A stretch of 64,000 nucleotides of DNA from Bog-756 sp963713625 (GTDB lineage Bacteria; Actinomycetota; Acidimicrobiia; Acidimicrobiales; RAAP-2): positions 602,320 to 666,319 of the forward strand of contig CAVQMN010000011.1 of assembly GCA_963713625.1 (NCBI GenBank). The letters run 5' to 3'. The notes beneath the pieces are model-generated. The model was not told where the DNA came from and made no database searches. It worked only from the letters and a program-made list of their open reading frames with translations. The position numbers and the translations under genes are program-made. Each line of letters begins with the position of its first letter. Within the stretch, counting starts at the first letter, position 1. Below, in pieces: positions 8,625 through 17,152 of this stretch.

Positions 8625-10628
8625 GTGCACTGCCCCGAGCGCCCGCTGAGCGACGACGTCCGGTTGGCCTGTTACGACCAGGTCAACCGTTCGACGCGCC
8701 GGGGTGCCCTGTTCGGCCCGCTGGCCGCCCTCATGCTGGTGATCATCTTCGGGCACGCCGTGCCGGTGTCGGGAATGATCGCATGGGCGGTGACGGTCAC
8801 CGTGGTGACCGCCATCACGGTGGGCGCGTCGCAGATGTATCTCAGGCGGCGCAGCCGGGGTGAACCGGTGGGCCGATGGATGGCCGGACCGGTGACGGCG
8901 GCCATGAGCGGCGCCTCGTGGGCCTCGCTCCCGCTCTTCGCCTTCCCATCCGTGGGCCACTACGACCTCCGAGCCATCTACCTGGTGTTCCTGTGCGGGA
9001 TCTCCGCGGCGAACGCCGTCGGCACCGCCGCCTGCCGCTCGTACTTCTTCCCGTTCCAGATCGCGCTCATGCTTCCCATCGATGCGGCCTGCCTCCTGGC
9101 CGGCGACCGGCCCACCCAACTGTTGGGGCTGGTCATGCCCCTCTTCCTCGGGGTGATGGTCGTGGTCCATCAAGAGGTGCATACGGTCGTGCTCAGCGAG
9201 CTCCACCTGCGAGAGCAGAACGTCGACGCCAATCGCGAGCTCCGGACCCTCAACGCCCAGCTCGGGGAGATCGCCCTCCGTGACGATCTCACCCGGTCGG
9301 CGAACCGGGTCGCATTCGTCGACGCCCTGGCCAACGCCACGGCGGACGTTCGTCGGACCGGCTCCGTTGTCGGTGTCGTCTTCCTCGACCTCGATCGCTT
9401 CAAGGTCATCAACGACTCCCTCGGCCACCAGGCCGGGGACGAGCTCCTGGTACAGGTGGCCGAGCGGATTCGCGGGGTCCTGCGCGACGGCGACGTGCTG
9501 GCCCGATTGGGCGGGGACGAGTTCACCGTCCTCCTCCGCGAGCTCCGTGACACGAAGGAGTCACACGAAGCGGCGGAGCGAATCCACCACACCTTCGACG
9601 CTCCCTTCACGATCGCCGGACGCCAGGTCGTGGTGACCGCCAGTGTCGGTGTGACGGTCAGCGGCAACGCCGACATCGGCCCCCAGGACCTTCTCCATCA
9701 GGCGGACCGGGCCCAGTACCAGGCCAAGGAGAACGGGCGGAACCGGGTCGAGGTGTTCGTGCCGACGCTGCACCCGATGTCCCGTCGACGTCTCGATCAG
9801 GAGACGGCCCTCAGGGCTGCCCTGGTCAACGGTGAGATCGTCGCCCACCTGCAGCCGCAGATCGACCTCACCAGCGGAAGCATCGTGGGCGCCGAAGCCC
9901 TGGCGCGCTGGAACCATCCCGACGGTGGGGTGGTCAGCGCGGCCGACTTCGTGCCCCTGGCCGAAGGGTCCGATCTGATTCTCGAGGTGGACAAGGTGGT
10001 GCGACGCAGCGCCATCGAGGCCAGGGTGGCCTTGGCGCTGGCCGGCTGCGACCCCGACTTCCGGGTCTGGTGCAACGTCTCGGCCCACCAGCTGACGACC
10101 GCCGATCCGGTCGCCGACCTGCTCGAGGACCTGCATGACGCCGGTTGTGATCCGAGGGGTATCGGTGTCGAGCTGACCGAGACGGCTGTCATGGCCCATC
10201 TGGCCACGGCCGCAGTCCGGATCGAAGAGGTCCGTCAGATGGCGGTCCGGGTGGCTCTCGACGATTTCGGCACCGGCCACTCATCCCTCGCCCTCCTCCG
10301 GTCGATGACGGTCGACGAGCTGAAGGTCGACCGGAGCTTCGTGTCCGATATGGTCACCGACGAACGGGATATGGCCATCGTCCGGGCCATGACACTGCTG
10401 GGCAAGGAGTTGGGACTGCTGGTCGTGGCCGAAGGGGTGGAGACGTTGGCTCAGGCCACGCTGCTGGCCGACCTCGAATGCGATCGGGCGCAGGGCTTCC
10501 TCTGGTCGGCCGCGGTCCCGTTGGGGGAGTTCCTGTCCATGGTGCGGGGGACCTTCCCGGTACGGGCCGACGGTGTCGGCCCGTTGGCGGGGGAGTGGGG
10601 GGAACGGGGGATCCCGGCCGTCCGTTGA
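8625..10628 (+). CDS. Membrane GGDEF-EAL protein (c-di-GMP turnover) 1
   Basis: Dual-domain cyclic-di-GMP enzyme of 667 residues starting at GTG 8625. The first ~190 residues hold about six hydrophobic helices, i.e. a membrane sensor with no recognised ligand domain. The GGDEF domain (about 225-385) has an intact GGDEF motif and an RDGD inhibitory site five residues before it. The EAL domain (about 400-650) keeps EAL in GAEALARW and the loop-6 text DDFGTGHSS. Both diguanylate cyclase and phosphodiesterase activity are possible, and the I-site suggests product feedback. It is transcribed after tetR but with a 90-nt gap, so it is probably independent. Confidence 0.9.
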   Translation: MHCPERPLSDDVRLACYDQVNRSTRRGALFGPLAALMLVIIFGHAVPVSGMIAWAVTVTVVTAITVGASQMYLRRRSRGEPVGRWMAGPVTAAMSGASWASLPLFAFPSVGHYDLRAIYLVFLCGISAANAVGTAACRSYFFPFQIALMLPIDAACLLAGDRPTQLLGLVMPLFLGVMVVVHQEVHTVVLSELHLREQNVDANRELRTLNAQLGEIALRDDLTRSANRVAFVDALANATADVRRTGSVVGVVFLDLDRFKVINDSLGHQAGDELLVQVAERIRGVLRDGDVLARLGGDEFTVLLRELRDTKESHEAAERIHHTFDAPFTIAGRQVVVTASVGVTVSGNADIGPQDLLHQADRAQYQAKENGRNRVEVFVPTLHPMSRRRLDQETALRAALVNGEIVAHLQPQIDLTSGSIVGAEALARWNHPDGGVVSAADFVPLAEGSDLILEVDKVVRRSAIEARVALALAGCDPDFRVWCNVSAHQLTTADPVADLLEDLHDAGCDPRGIGVELTETAVMAHLATAAVRIEEVRQMAVRVALDDFGTGHSSLALLRSMTVDELKVDRSFVSDMVTDERDMAIVRAMTLLGKELGLLVVAEGVETLAQATLLADLECDRAQGFLWSAAVPLGEFLSMVRGTFPVRADGVGPLAGEWGERGIPAVR

Positions 10629-10649
10629 GGCCCGGTCGGTGAGCCGGAC

Positions 10650-11681
10650 TTACCGGTAGTGGCGCCGGCGGAGCCGCGGATTGGCCAGCACCGAGGGCGT
10701 CCAGCCGGCATCTTCGGGATTGACGTTGGTGCCCGGCGCCACGATCTCGTCGAGGCGGTCCAGCACGGCCCGCTCGAGACGGACGTCAGGCGCCGACAAC
10801 TGTGATTCGAGTTGGTCCATCGTGCGCGGTCCGATGATGGCGGCGCTCACCGCCGGGTGCTCGAGCACGAAGGCCAGGGCCAGTTCGATCATGGTCAGTC
10901 CGGCCTCATCGGCCACCTCGGCCAGTTCGGTGACGATCTCGAGTTTCTTCTGGTTGGCCGGGACGGACAGGTCGTAGCGGCCCGGTAACCGTTGGGCCCT
11001 CCGACTGGTGTTCTCCTTGCCCGTCCCGAACGTCCCCGACAGCCACCCGCCGGCCAGCGGGCTCCAGGGGATGACGCCCATCCCGTAGGACTGGGCCACG
11101 GGGAGCACGTCCCGTTCGATGCCCCGGACGAGGATCGAGTACGGAGGCTGTTCCGTCATGAACCGCTCGCGACCCCGGCGCTCGGCCACCCACTGGGCCT
11201 CGACGATCTGCTCGGCGGGGAATGTCGAGCTCCCGAAAGCGCGGATCTTGCCGGCGTGGACCAGATCGGTCAGGGCCCCGAGGGTCTGGTCGATCTCCAC
11301 GGTCTCGTCAGGGCGGTGGACCTGATAGAGGTCGATGTAGTCGGTGCCCAGCCGCCGCAGGCTGTTCTCGCACTCGGCCATGATCCACCGCCGGGAGTTG
11401 CCTTGGGCGTTGGGGTCGTCGCCCATGGGCGCCCGGGCTTTGGTGGCGAGCACAACCCGGGTCCGGTCCACCTGGGCCAGCGCCTGGCCCACGATCTCCT
11501 CGGATTCGCCGGCCGAGTACACGTCGGCGGTATCGACGAAATTGATGCCGGCGTCGAGGGCGCGGTGGATGATCCGGATCGAGTCTTCATGATCGGGATT
11601 GCCCCATTGGCCGAACATCATCGCTCCGAGGCAGAGGGGACTGACCTGGATTCCGGTTCGGCCGAGTGTGCGGTTCTTCAT
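10650..11681 (-). CDS. Aldo/keto reductase
   Basis: NADPH-dependent oxidoreductase of the AKR superfamily, 343 residues, full length. The catalytic tetrad is visible as Asp and Tyr in FVDTADVYSAGESE, Lys in LATKAR and His in YQVHRPD. The cofactor-binding end includes VIPWSPLAGGWL. It resembles the YhdN/Tas-type AKRs with a broad carbonyl substrate range. The gene stands alone between convergent or unrelated genes. A TATACT box on the minus strand (11910-11915) about 230 nt upstream is a possible promoter element, but no good -35 was found. Confidence 0.9.
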   Translation of the reverse strand: MKNRTLGRTGIQVSPLCLGAMMFGQWGNPDHEDSIRIIHRALDAGINFVDTADVYSAGESEEIVGQALAQVDRTRVVLATKARAPMGDDPNAQGNSRRWIMAECENSLRRLGTDYIDLYQVHRPDETVEIDQTLGALTDLVHAGKIRAFGSSTFPAEQIVEAQWVAERRGRERFMTEQPPYSILVRGIERDVLPVAQSYGMGVIPWSPLAGGWLSGTFGTGKENTSRRAQRLPGRYDLSVPANQKKLEIVTELAEVADEAGLTMIELALAFVLEHPAVSAAIIGPRTMDQLESQLSAPDVRLERAVLDRLDEIVAPGTNVNPEDAGWTPSVLANPRLRRRHYR

Positions 11682-12016
11682 GCTGCGACTCTATGGGGCG
11701 AACGAGCCCCCGGGGCCTCGAATCGACAATCCCTCCGGTGGCCGGGCTGCCGGGCCCGGTGGGCCGGGGGCAATCGATGGCCTGTTCATGAGCGGGGACA
11801 GCCCTCCACCCCGTCGGAAGGGGTGGAAGGTGGCTACTGGACCGAGGGGCAGGGTGCCCAGCAGCACCAATTCCGGAACGGTTCCCCGCTCGACGGATTT
11901 GCTAACACCAGTATACCTATCGGAGTAGTCGATTGGAATCCCCGAAGGGCGAGATCGGCAAATCGTGCTTGAGCCGGGCTGTTCTCCGCGGCACCGGGAG
12001 AGGGCCCGTTCGGGGG
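11682..12016. other. Intergenic region with hairpin
   Basis: No convincing gene. It contains an 8-bp perfect hairpin (TCCACCCC 11805-11812 pairing with GGGGTGGA 11820-11827, 7-nt loop), which lies downstream of the minus-strand TetR gene and could terminate it, though no T-run follows. An AT-richer patch at 11897-11935 includes TATACT on the minus strand, a possible -10 for the aldo/keto reductase gene. Confidence 0.4.
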
Positions 12017-12583
12017 TCAGGGGCCAGCGACCGCTCGGAGATCGGTCATGGCGTCCCGCATGACGTCGGTGAGATCCCGGTCATCGCTCCCACTCGACCA
12101 TCGTTCGATAGCCACACGCAACACCGTCATGCCTGCCTCGGCAGCCAGGCTGGCTTGGGGTTCACCCACGCCGCGCTGATGCAGGGCCTCGGTCACCGAC
12201 GCGGCGTAATCGGCCAGCTTGGCCAGTTCCCGCTCCCGCAGCTCGGGGTTGGCGGCGATGACGTCGTGGCGTTGACGGGCCAGGTCCCGGCGCGACTCGC
12301 CGAGCATGATGGCGGCGGCATCGAGCCCACCGGCGACCGAGTCGAGGGGCCCGTGACCCGGGGGTGCCCCGACCACGCCCGCCACGATCCGTTCCCGGAG
12401 GAGGGCCGATCCGCCAAAAAGCACCTCCCGTTTGTCGGCGAAGTGCCGGAAGAAGGTCCGTTCGGTCAGCCCCGCCCGAGCGGCGATCTGGGCTGCGGTG
12501 GTCTGGTCGAAACCCCGTTCGGAGTACAACGCCAGCGCTGCTTCTTGCAGCCTCCCGCGGCTGTCCGGCTCCCATCGACCCAT
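12017..12583 (-). CDS. TetR-family transcriptional regulator
   Basis: Repressor of 188 residues from ATG 12583 (an ATG at 12592 is an alternative). HTH region residues about 25-50 (TAAQIAARAGLTERTFFRHF), typical of TetR_N. The C-terminal part has the MftR-like helical form common in actinobacteria (RDLARQRHDVIAANPELRER). It is divergent from the NAD-dependent epimerase gene at 12672, and the 88-nt gap holds a sigma-70-like promoter overlapped by two identical operator-like repeats. It probably represses the epimerase gene and itself. Confidence 0.88.
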   Translation of the reverse strand: MGRWEPDSRGRLQEAALALYSERGFDQTTAAQIAARAGLTERTFFRHFADKREVLFGGSALLRERIVAGVVGAPPGHGPLDSVAGGLDAAAIMLGESRRDLARQRHDVIAANPELRERELAKLADYAASVTEALHQRGVGEPQASLAAEAGMTVLRVAIERWSSGSDDRDLTDVMRDAMTDLRAVAGP

Positions 12584-12599
12584 GACGGCCATCCTACTG

Positions 12600-12647
12600 T
12601 TGACAGTCACTGACATCCGTCTTATGCTGATAGCAGTCACTGACATC
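12600..12647 (+). promoter_or_regulatory. Promoter with two direct-repeat operators (TetR target)
   Basis: TTGACA at 12600-12605 and TATGCT at 12623-12628 with a 17-nt spacer form a near-consensus sigma-70 promoter reading toward the epimerase gene. The 14-nt sequence CAGTCACTGACATC occurs at 12604-12617 and again at 12634-12647, exactly 30 bp apart (about three helix turns). Each contains the dyad GTCA-C-TGAC. One copy lies across the -35/spacer and one just past the -10, so a bound TetR would block RNA polymerase. Confidence 0.7.
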
Positions 12648-12671
12648 ATCGGAAAGCCCCGGAGGTACATC

Positions 12672-13589
12672 ATGAGAGTCTTCGTCACCGGCGCATCAGG
12701 CTGGATCGGTTCGGCGGTCGTGCCGGAACTGCTCGGAGCCGGCCACGAAGTGGTGGGCCTGGCCCGTTCCGAGGCATCGGCGCAGCGACTGGAAGCGGCC
12801 GGCGCCCTCGTTCACCACGGCGATGTCGACGACCCCGAAGGCCTGGCCAAGGCGGCATCCGACGCCGACGGTGTCATCCATCTGGCCTTTCAGCACGAGA
12901 TCGCTTTCGGCGGAAATTTCGCCGCAGCGGCGGCGGCCGACCGCCGGGCCGTGGAGGCCATGGGTGCGGCGCTGGCTGATTCCGATCGTCCCTTCGTGCT
13001 CGCCTCGGGGGTGCTCGGGCTGGCCGCGGGTCATGTGATCACCGAGGAGGACGGTCTCGTCCCCAGCGCCGAACTCCGGGCCAATCCGGCCGGTCGTCGG
13101 CTGGCGACCGCGCTGTTGACGCTGTCCCTCCGGGGAGTCGGCGTCCGCTCGTCGGTCCTGCGGCTGCCGCCGACGGTCCACGGCGACGGCGACCAGGGAT
13201 TCGTGTCCACCATTGTCGGCATCGCCCGCCAGCGAGGTGTGGCCGAATACGTCGGTGACGGTTCCAATCGCTGGCCGGCGGTCCACCGCTCCGACGCCGC
13301 CCGCCTGGCCCGCCTGGCCCTCGAGGCTGCCCCGGCCGGTTCGGTCCTCCATGCCGTCGCCGACGAAGGGGTCCCGCTTCGCGAGGTTGCCCAGACGATC
13401 GGGCGTCACCTCGACGTGCCGTCGGCCTCGGTGTCCACCGCAGATGCGGCTGAGCACTTCGCCCATCTGGGCCACTTCATCGCCCTGGACAGCCCGGCCA
13501 CGGCCACGATCACCCGTGACCTTCTGGGCTGGGAGCCGACCGGACCCAGCCTCCTCGAGGATCTCGAGCAGGACCACTACTACCGGTAG
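12672..13589 (+). CDS. NAD(P)-dependent epimerase/dehydratase (extended SDR)
   Basis: Extended or atypical SDR of 305 residues. Cofactor motif VTGASGWIGSAV is at the N-terminus, with the acidic residue pattern DVDDP and a DGVIHLAF strand typical of NAD-dependent epimerase/dehydratase proteins. The usual YxxxK is not obvious; NPAGRR occupies the equivalent region, so the catalytic mechanism is uncertain. ATG at 12672 has a GGAGG ribosome site at 12661-12665. It is preceded by a TetR-controlled promoter. The stop codon (TAG) lies inside the first copy of a 16-bp tandem duplication (13578-13610). Confidence 0.88.
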   Translation: MRVFVTGASGWIGSAVVPELLGAGHEVVGLARSEASAQRLEAAGALVHHGDVDDPEGLAKAASDADGVIHLAFQHEIAFGGNFAAAAAADRRAVEAMGAALADSDRPFVLASGVLGLAAGHVITEEDGLVPSAELRANPAGRRLATALLTLSLRGVGVRSSVLRLPPTVHGDGDQGFVSTIVGIARQRGVAEYVGDGSNRWPAVHRSDAARLARLALEAAPAGSVLHAVADEGVPLREVAQTIGRHLDVPSASVSTADAAEHFAHLGHFIALDSPATATITRDLLGWEPTGPSLLEDLEQDHYYR

Positions 13590-13610
13590 GGGATTACTAC
13601 CGGTAGGGGA
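13578..13610. repeat. 16-bp tandem duplication across a stop codon
   Basis: TACTACCGGTAGGGGA at 13578-13593 recurs at 13595-13610 (period 17). The first copy contains the stop codon of the epimerase gene. Each copy contains the palindrome CTACCGGTAG. It looks like a recent slippage duplication of the gene's 3' end. Confidence 0.9.
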
Positions 13611-13715
13611 TCTCCCGTCCTGGTGGACGAGCTCCGACCGCGGCGGCACGGGGCCGACCGGGACCACGGTGGGAGGGCTGGTGCCGTCCGATGGTGGCCG
13701 GTCGAGCTCCTGGGC

Positions 13716-14234
13716 TCAGCCCGCGTCACCCTTATAGGCCGGCGGTGGTCCCTCCTGGGGTCCAAGCTCGGGTGCGAAGGCCGAGGAGTAGGCGTCGAAT
13801 CGAATCCGCCAGGCATCGGAAGAGGGTGACCCGCCCTCGAGTCTGTCGAGACAGTCGTCCCATCCGGCGGCATTGCGGGCTGCCGCTCCGGGTGGCAGAT
13901 GGTTGATCAACACGAGTCGCGTCCCGTTTCCGTGCGGCGTCAGCTCGAAGCGCAGGGTTTCCTCCCCCCAACTGAAGGCGAGCACCTCGGGTTCCTTGAG
14001 GAAGAGCACTTCGCCGTTGAGGGTCATGTCGATCACCTCCGGCGGGAAGGTGAACGTGATCGAGGCCCCGACCGCCCACGCCCCACCGGCCACGACCACA
14101 TCACAGGGAAACCATCTTCGGAGTTCGTCCCGGTCGGTCAGCGCTCGCCACACCCGCGGAGGCGGGTCCGAGAGTTGGCGTTCGAGGCGAACCGCGGCGC
14201 GATCCCCGTCCTGGGCGGCGGTGGCATCAGTCAT
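13716..14234 (-). CDS. SRPBCC (AHSA1-type) domain protein
   Basis: START/Bet v1-like ligand-binding protein of 172 residues. Sequence such as PPPRVWRALTDRDELRRWF at the N-terminus and WDDCLDRLEGG near the C-terminus is typical of AHSA1-like SRPBCC proteins. The start at 14234 overlaps the stop of the ArsR regulator by 8 nt, so the two are co-translated. ArsR-SRPBCC pairs are frequent in actinobacteria; the ligand is usually unknown. A hydrophobic ligand is likely from the fold only. Confidence 0.87.
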   Translation of the reverse strand: MTDATAAQDGDRAAVRLERQLSDPPPRVWRALTDRDELRRWFPCDVVVAGGAWAVGASITFTFPPEVIDMTLNGEVLFLKEPEVLAFSWGEETLRFELTPHGNGTRLVLINHLPPGAAARNAAGWDDCLDRLEGGSPSSDAWRIRFDAYSSAFAPELGPQEGPPPAYKGDAG

Positions 14235-14562
14235 CGGTGCTCCTCTCACTGACGTGGGACTCGTCGAGATGTGCCTCCAACTGGTCGAGGCGGGCGGTCC
14301 AAAAGATCCGGTACGGCTCGAGCCAGGCGTCGAGGGCTTGCAGGGGCTCGGGCCGCACGCGGTAGAGGCGACGCTGGCCGTCCACGCGGGCGACGACCAG
14401 CCCGGCCTCTTTGAGGACACGAAGGTGCTTCGATACCGCGGGCTGACTCACCCCCAGGTGAGTCACCAGGTCCCCGACGGATCGCTCCCCGGTCTGGAGG
14501 ACGTCGAGGATGGCCTGACGGTTGGGCTCGGCCAGCACCTGGAAGGCGGGGAGTGTCTGCAC
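14227..14562 (-). CDS. ArsR-family transcriptional regulator
   Basis: Small winged-helix regulator of 111 residues. N-terminus MQTLPAFQVLAEPNRQ, recognition helix VSQPAVSKHLRVLKEAG and wing VDGQRRLYRV are all present. It lacks the CxC metal motif of classical arsenic sensors, so it belongs to the non-metal group that is usually linked to SRPBCC proteins. It forms an operon with the SRPBCC gene (8-nt overlap). A perfect 14-bp palindrome sits 19 nt before the start and is the likely autoregulatory site. Confidence 0.92.
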   Translation of the reverse strand: MQTLPAFQVLAEPNRQAILDVLQTGERSVGDLVTHLGVSQPAVSKHLRVLKEAGLVVARVDGQRRLYRVRPEPLQALDAWLEPYRIFWTARLDQLEAHLDESHVSERSTDD

Positions 14563-14580
14563 CCTCCCAGTATGCGCTTT

Positions 14581-14594
14581 CAGTTATATAACTG
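14581..14594. promoter_or_regulatory. Candidate ArsR operator palindrome
   Basis: CAGTTATATAACTG is a perfect 14-bp palindrome and a clear AT-rich island in GC-rich DNA. It lies immediately upstream of the ArsR-SRPBCC operon (start 14562), where a dimeric repressor would be expected to bind. Confidence 0.7.
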
Positions 14595-14737
14595 TCAACG
14601 GATATAAGGCGACCGATCGGTTCACCGGTCCGACGGGGAGAAGGGACCGGAGCGGCCGGCGGGCCGAGGTCCCGACCGGCATGCCATGGTCCCGATGAGC
14701 GGGCCCAGGTCCCGATGAGAAGGTGACGGGCGCGCCG

Positions 14738-15631
14738 TCAGAAGACGGCGGTTCCGTCGACATAGCCGAGCTCGAGGAGGACGGCCTCAGGGGCCCGACG
14801 TCCGATCGAGGCGCGGATGGGGGCAATGTCGGTCGCGCTGGAGAAACCGGGGAGCCAGTCGTCGTGGTGGCTCAGCACCACCCGGCGGGGTTGCAGGCGG
14901 GCGACGTGATCGGCGACGAAGTCGGCCAGCGTGCCCTGGATGGGTTCACCGTTCACGTTGGCCCGCCCCGCCGCGGCCACGATGGCCACATCCGGGTGGA
15001 GCTGGTCGACCACGCCCGTCCAGTGCCCGCTGGTGTCCTGGTACAACAACGTGCCTTCGGGTGTTTCGAGGTAGAAGAGGAGCGCCCCTCCGTCCCCCCG
15101 GGGGCTGTGGGCGCCTGACGCCGTGAGGAGGTGTTCGACGGCCGCCTGGTCCAGCGCGGTGCCCAGGTAGGTGGCCAGTTCCTCCATCCGCAGCCGCTGC
15201 TCCTGCAGGGTCACACCGAGATCACCGAGACAGACTTCATCGGCTCGGCGCGTGCCCTGCAGCGACCACACGCAGCTGTGGGTACTGGGATAGGCGGTCA
15301 CCCGTACGTCGCCCCCGAGGTCGATCGTCTCGCCACCGGCCACGCACAGCATCCGGTCCGGAGCGACGCCGGCTGCCTCCATCACCCGGACAGTCTCGTA
15401 GCTGCCGACCAATGTGGCCGAAGTATTGGCCATGATCGTCTCGGCACCGAACAGATGGTCGAAATGGGAGTGGCCCACCAGGATCCAGTCGCACTCTTTG
15501 ATATCGGCAGCTGAGCGACCGGCGCCGGCGGCCGAGGCCACGCGGTCGATGTACGCGTCCAGAAAGATCGTGAGGCCAGCGGTGCGCAGGCGGAATGTCG
15601 CGCACCCGTACCAGTCGAGCGTGGTGCTCAC
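14738..15631 (-). CDS. Metallo-beta-lactamase-fold hydrolase
   Basis: Zn-dependent hydrolase of the MBL superfamily (UlaG/YtnP-like), 297 residues. The metal motif HSHFDH is intact (VGHSHFDHLFGAE), further metal ligands are in STHSC, in YQDTSGHW and in VLSHHDDWLPG. Its N-terminus (LDWYGCATFRL) matches lactonase- or L-ascorbate-6-P-lactonase-like proteins that act on esters, lactones or phosphodiesters. It lies 12 nt after a small hypothetical gene (15644-15925) in the same direction. Substrate unknown. Confidence 0.87.
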   Translation of the reverse strand: MSTTLDWYGCATFRLRTAGLTIFLDAYIDRVASAAGAGRSAADIKECDWILVGHSHFDHLFGAETIMANTSATLVGSYETVRVMEAAGVAPDRMLCVAGGETIDLGGDVRVTAYPSTHSCVWSLQGTRRADEVCLGDLGVTLQEQRLRMEELATYLGTALDQAAVEHLLTASGAHSPRGDGGALLFYLETPEGTLLYQDTSGHWTGVVDQLHPDVAIVAAAGRANVNGEPIQGTLADFVADHVARLQPRRVVLSHHDDWLPGFSSATDIAPIRASIGRRAPEAVLLELGYVDGTAVF

Positions 15632-15643
15632 ACGGGCACCGAG

Positions 15644-15925
15644 TCAGGCGTTGCCGGTACCGGTCAGGTCGGCTTGCCGCTTGGCCGCAGCCAGTCCCGC
15701 TGAGCTGTAGACGCCATCAGGGAAGACCGCATCCCAGGCATCCCGTACCCCGCGGAAGTCCTCGCTGGGTCCATAGGTGGCGCGGGCCGCAGCGATCACT
15801 TCGTCCCGCCGGGCGGCCACGACAGGGCCCAGGGCGAACTCCAACTCGGTGTCGATCTGGTTCACCGATTCGGCAAAGCGTCGTTCGTGCCCGATCAAAC
15901 GGACGGCACTGGCTGGAGGTGTCAT
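15644..15925 (-). CDS. Hypothetical small protein upstream of MBL hydrolase
   Basis: A 93-residue protein of charged, probably helical character (RRFAESVNQIDTELEFALG; RRDEVIAAARATYG). I do not recognise the family. The ATG at 15925 was preferred over a longer reading because conserved-looking text begins there. It is only 12 nt upstream of the MBL-fold gene, so the two are likely co-transcribed. No signal peptide, transmembrane helix or metal motif is seen. Confidence 0.6.
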   Translation of the reverse strand: MTPPASAVRLIGHERRFAESVNQIDTELEFALGPVVAARRDEVIAAARATYGPSEDFRGVRDAWDAVFPDGVYSSAGLAAAKRQADLTGTGNA

Positions 15926-16097
15926 GGAAGAGTCCTTGTCGGTAGTGGGATTGTGCGGAGGGGGGTCCGCCATCCGATCCCTTGGCCCTCGTCGGGCTCC
16001 GGGTGCTGGGACAACCGTAGCGTGCGCCTGGGCGACTGCGGCCGGCACCCCGGGGACCGCGTTCAAGAGAGGCCCTGTGCCTTGCCTCGAAGGGGCT

Positions 16098-16511
16098 TCA
16101 GCTTCCGCGCCGGATCTGTTGGCCTTGCACGTCGGGTTCGAGTCCCCAGGACGAGACCCAGGTGGGTGTGATCCGGATGACTTCGCGGCTCATGAACGGC
16201 ACAGGGGGGTCGACATCGGAGAGGGCCACCGCGGTGCCGCGGATCTCGAGGCCCCGGACCGTCCAGGGATCGGTCGACACGAGGTCATCGACCACCAGGG
16301 CCACACGGGTGTTGGCCTGCACGTTGCGGAACTTCCGGGTCGCGCCCATCGCATGCCCGCCGATGATGACGTCGCCGGTCTTCTCGTCGAGGAACACGCC
16401 GATCGGGTTGTTCTGGGGGGCACCACTGGCGTCCACGGTGGCCAGACGACCGAGCGGCTGGCTTTTCAGGTAGGCCCGCTCGGTGTCCGTCAAGGCGATC
16501 GTCGTGGTCAT
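16098..16511 (-). CDS. PPOX-class F420/FMN-dependent split-barrel protein
   Basis: Split beta-barrel flavoprotein or deazaflavoprotein of 137 residues, in the pyridoxamine-phosphate-oxidase-like group expanded in actinobacteria. Features are RLATVDASGAPQNNPIGVF, GHAMGATRKFRNV and VALVVDDL, the usual strand pattern for binding F420 or FMN phosphate. It resembles the MSMEG_5819/OxyR-type subfamily. It is divergent from the NYN-type gene at 16564 across a 52-nt gap. Natural substrate unknown; these enzymes reduce quinones or biliverdin-like compounds in relatives. Confidence 0.82.
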   Translation of the reverse strand: MTTTIALTDTERAYLKSQPLGRLATVDASGAPQNNPIGVFLDEKTGDVIIGGHAMGATRKFRNVQANTRVALVVDDLVSTDPWTVRGLEIRGTAVALSDVDPPVPFMSREVIRITPTWVSSWGLEPDVQGQQIRRGS

Positions 16512-16563
16512 GGTCGCAGTTTACGATCTGTCGCCGCCCACCCGGGTCGGGAATACTGGTGTC

Positions 16564-16935
16564 GTGCTTCTCATCGACGCGGCGAACGTCGTGGGCTCCA
16601 GGCCGAACGGCTGGTGGCGAGATCGACCCGGCGCGGCCAGAGCTTTCGTGGATCAGATTCGAAGCGCCGTGAGGTCCGGTCGGCTGGGCGCGCCGGTCGT
16701 CGTGGTCCTCGAAGGAGGTGCTCGCGGCGGCGCAGCATCAGGAGCCGCCGAGGGCGTCACTGTTCTTCATGCGTCCGGCAGCGGTGACGATGCCCTCCTG
16801 GCGGTTGCTGCCGATGCCGACGGCCCTGTCATCCTCGTGTCAGCGGATCGGGCACTCTGTCGGCAGGCTGAGGACTTGGGAGCAAGTGTGGCGCGCCCTG
16901 GGTGGCTGATGGACCGGCTCGATCCGAGACCATGA
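16564..16935 (+). CDS. NYN/PIN-like small protein (often named NTP pyrophosphohydrolase)
   Basis: A 123-residue protein starting VLLIDAANVVGSRPNGWWRD (GTG 16564). The LIDAANVVG strand with its acidic Asp, SGDDALLAVA, and VSADRALCRQAEDLGA are the pattern of NYN/YacP-type PIN-fold nucleases, where acidic residues bind metal. Annotation as NTP pyrophosphohydrolase in relatives is weakly founded. A possible -10 AATACT at 16552-16557 lies 6 nt before the GTG, so the mRNA is probably leaderless; this decided the start. Confidence 0.7.
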   Translation: MLLIDAANVVGSRPNGWWRDRPGAARAFVDQIRSAVRSGRLGAPVVVVLEGGARGGAASGAAEGVTVLHASGSGDDALLAVAADADGPVILVSADRALCRQAEDLGASVARPGWLMDRLDPRP

Positions 16936-17152
16936 ACGCTGGAGTGCGACGAGTCCGGCTGCGAAGCACCGTCCCGGGCCGGATCAAGAAATCCCACTGC
17001 TCCTTCGTCGATCAGCCGTGGTGGCCGTGCCTCCCGTCGTGGTATTGAGGCCCTCGTTGTACGGGCCGACCCGGGCCCCTGTCGTCCAGCCACTGGGCCG
17101 CACGGTGGTCCGACGGCCCACTGCATCGCCGGGTCACAATTAGGATTCCGCC

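Noticed and set aside
7791..9428. Extended N-terminus for the amidohydrolase at 6567 (953-codon frame)
   Set aside because: The upstream part is antisense to tetR and the GGDEF-EAL gene. ATG 7790 begins the conserved text and leaves the operator outside the gene.
10651..13606. Shared CTACCGGTAG-like palindrome at the ends of the AKR and epimerase genes
   Set aside because: The AKR copy is only 8-9 bp and coding for HYR-stop in both genes; probably coincidence, not a regulatory site.
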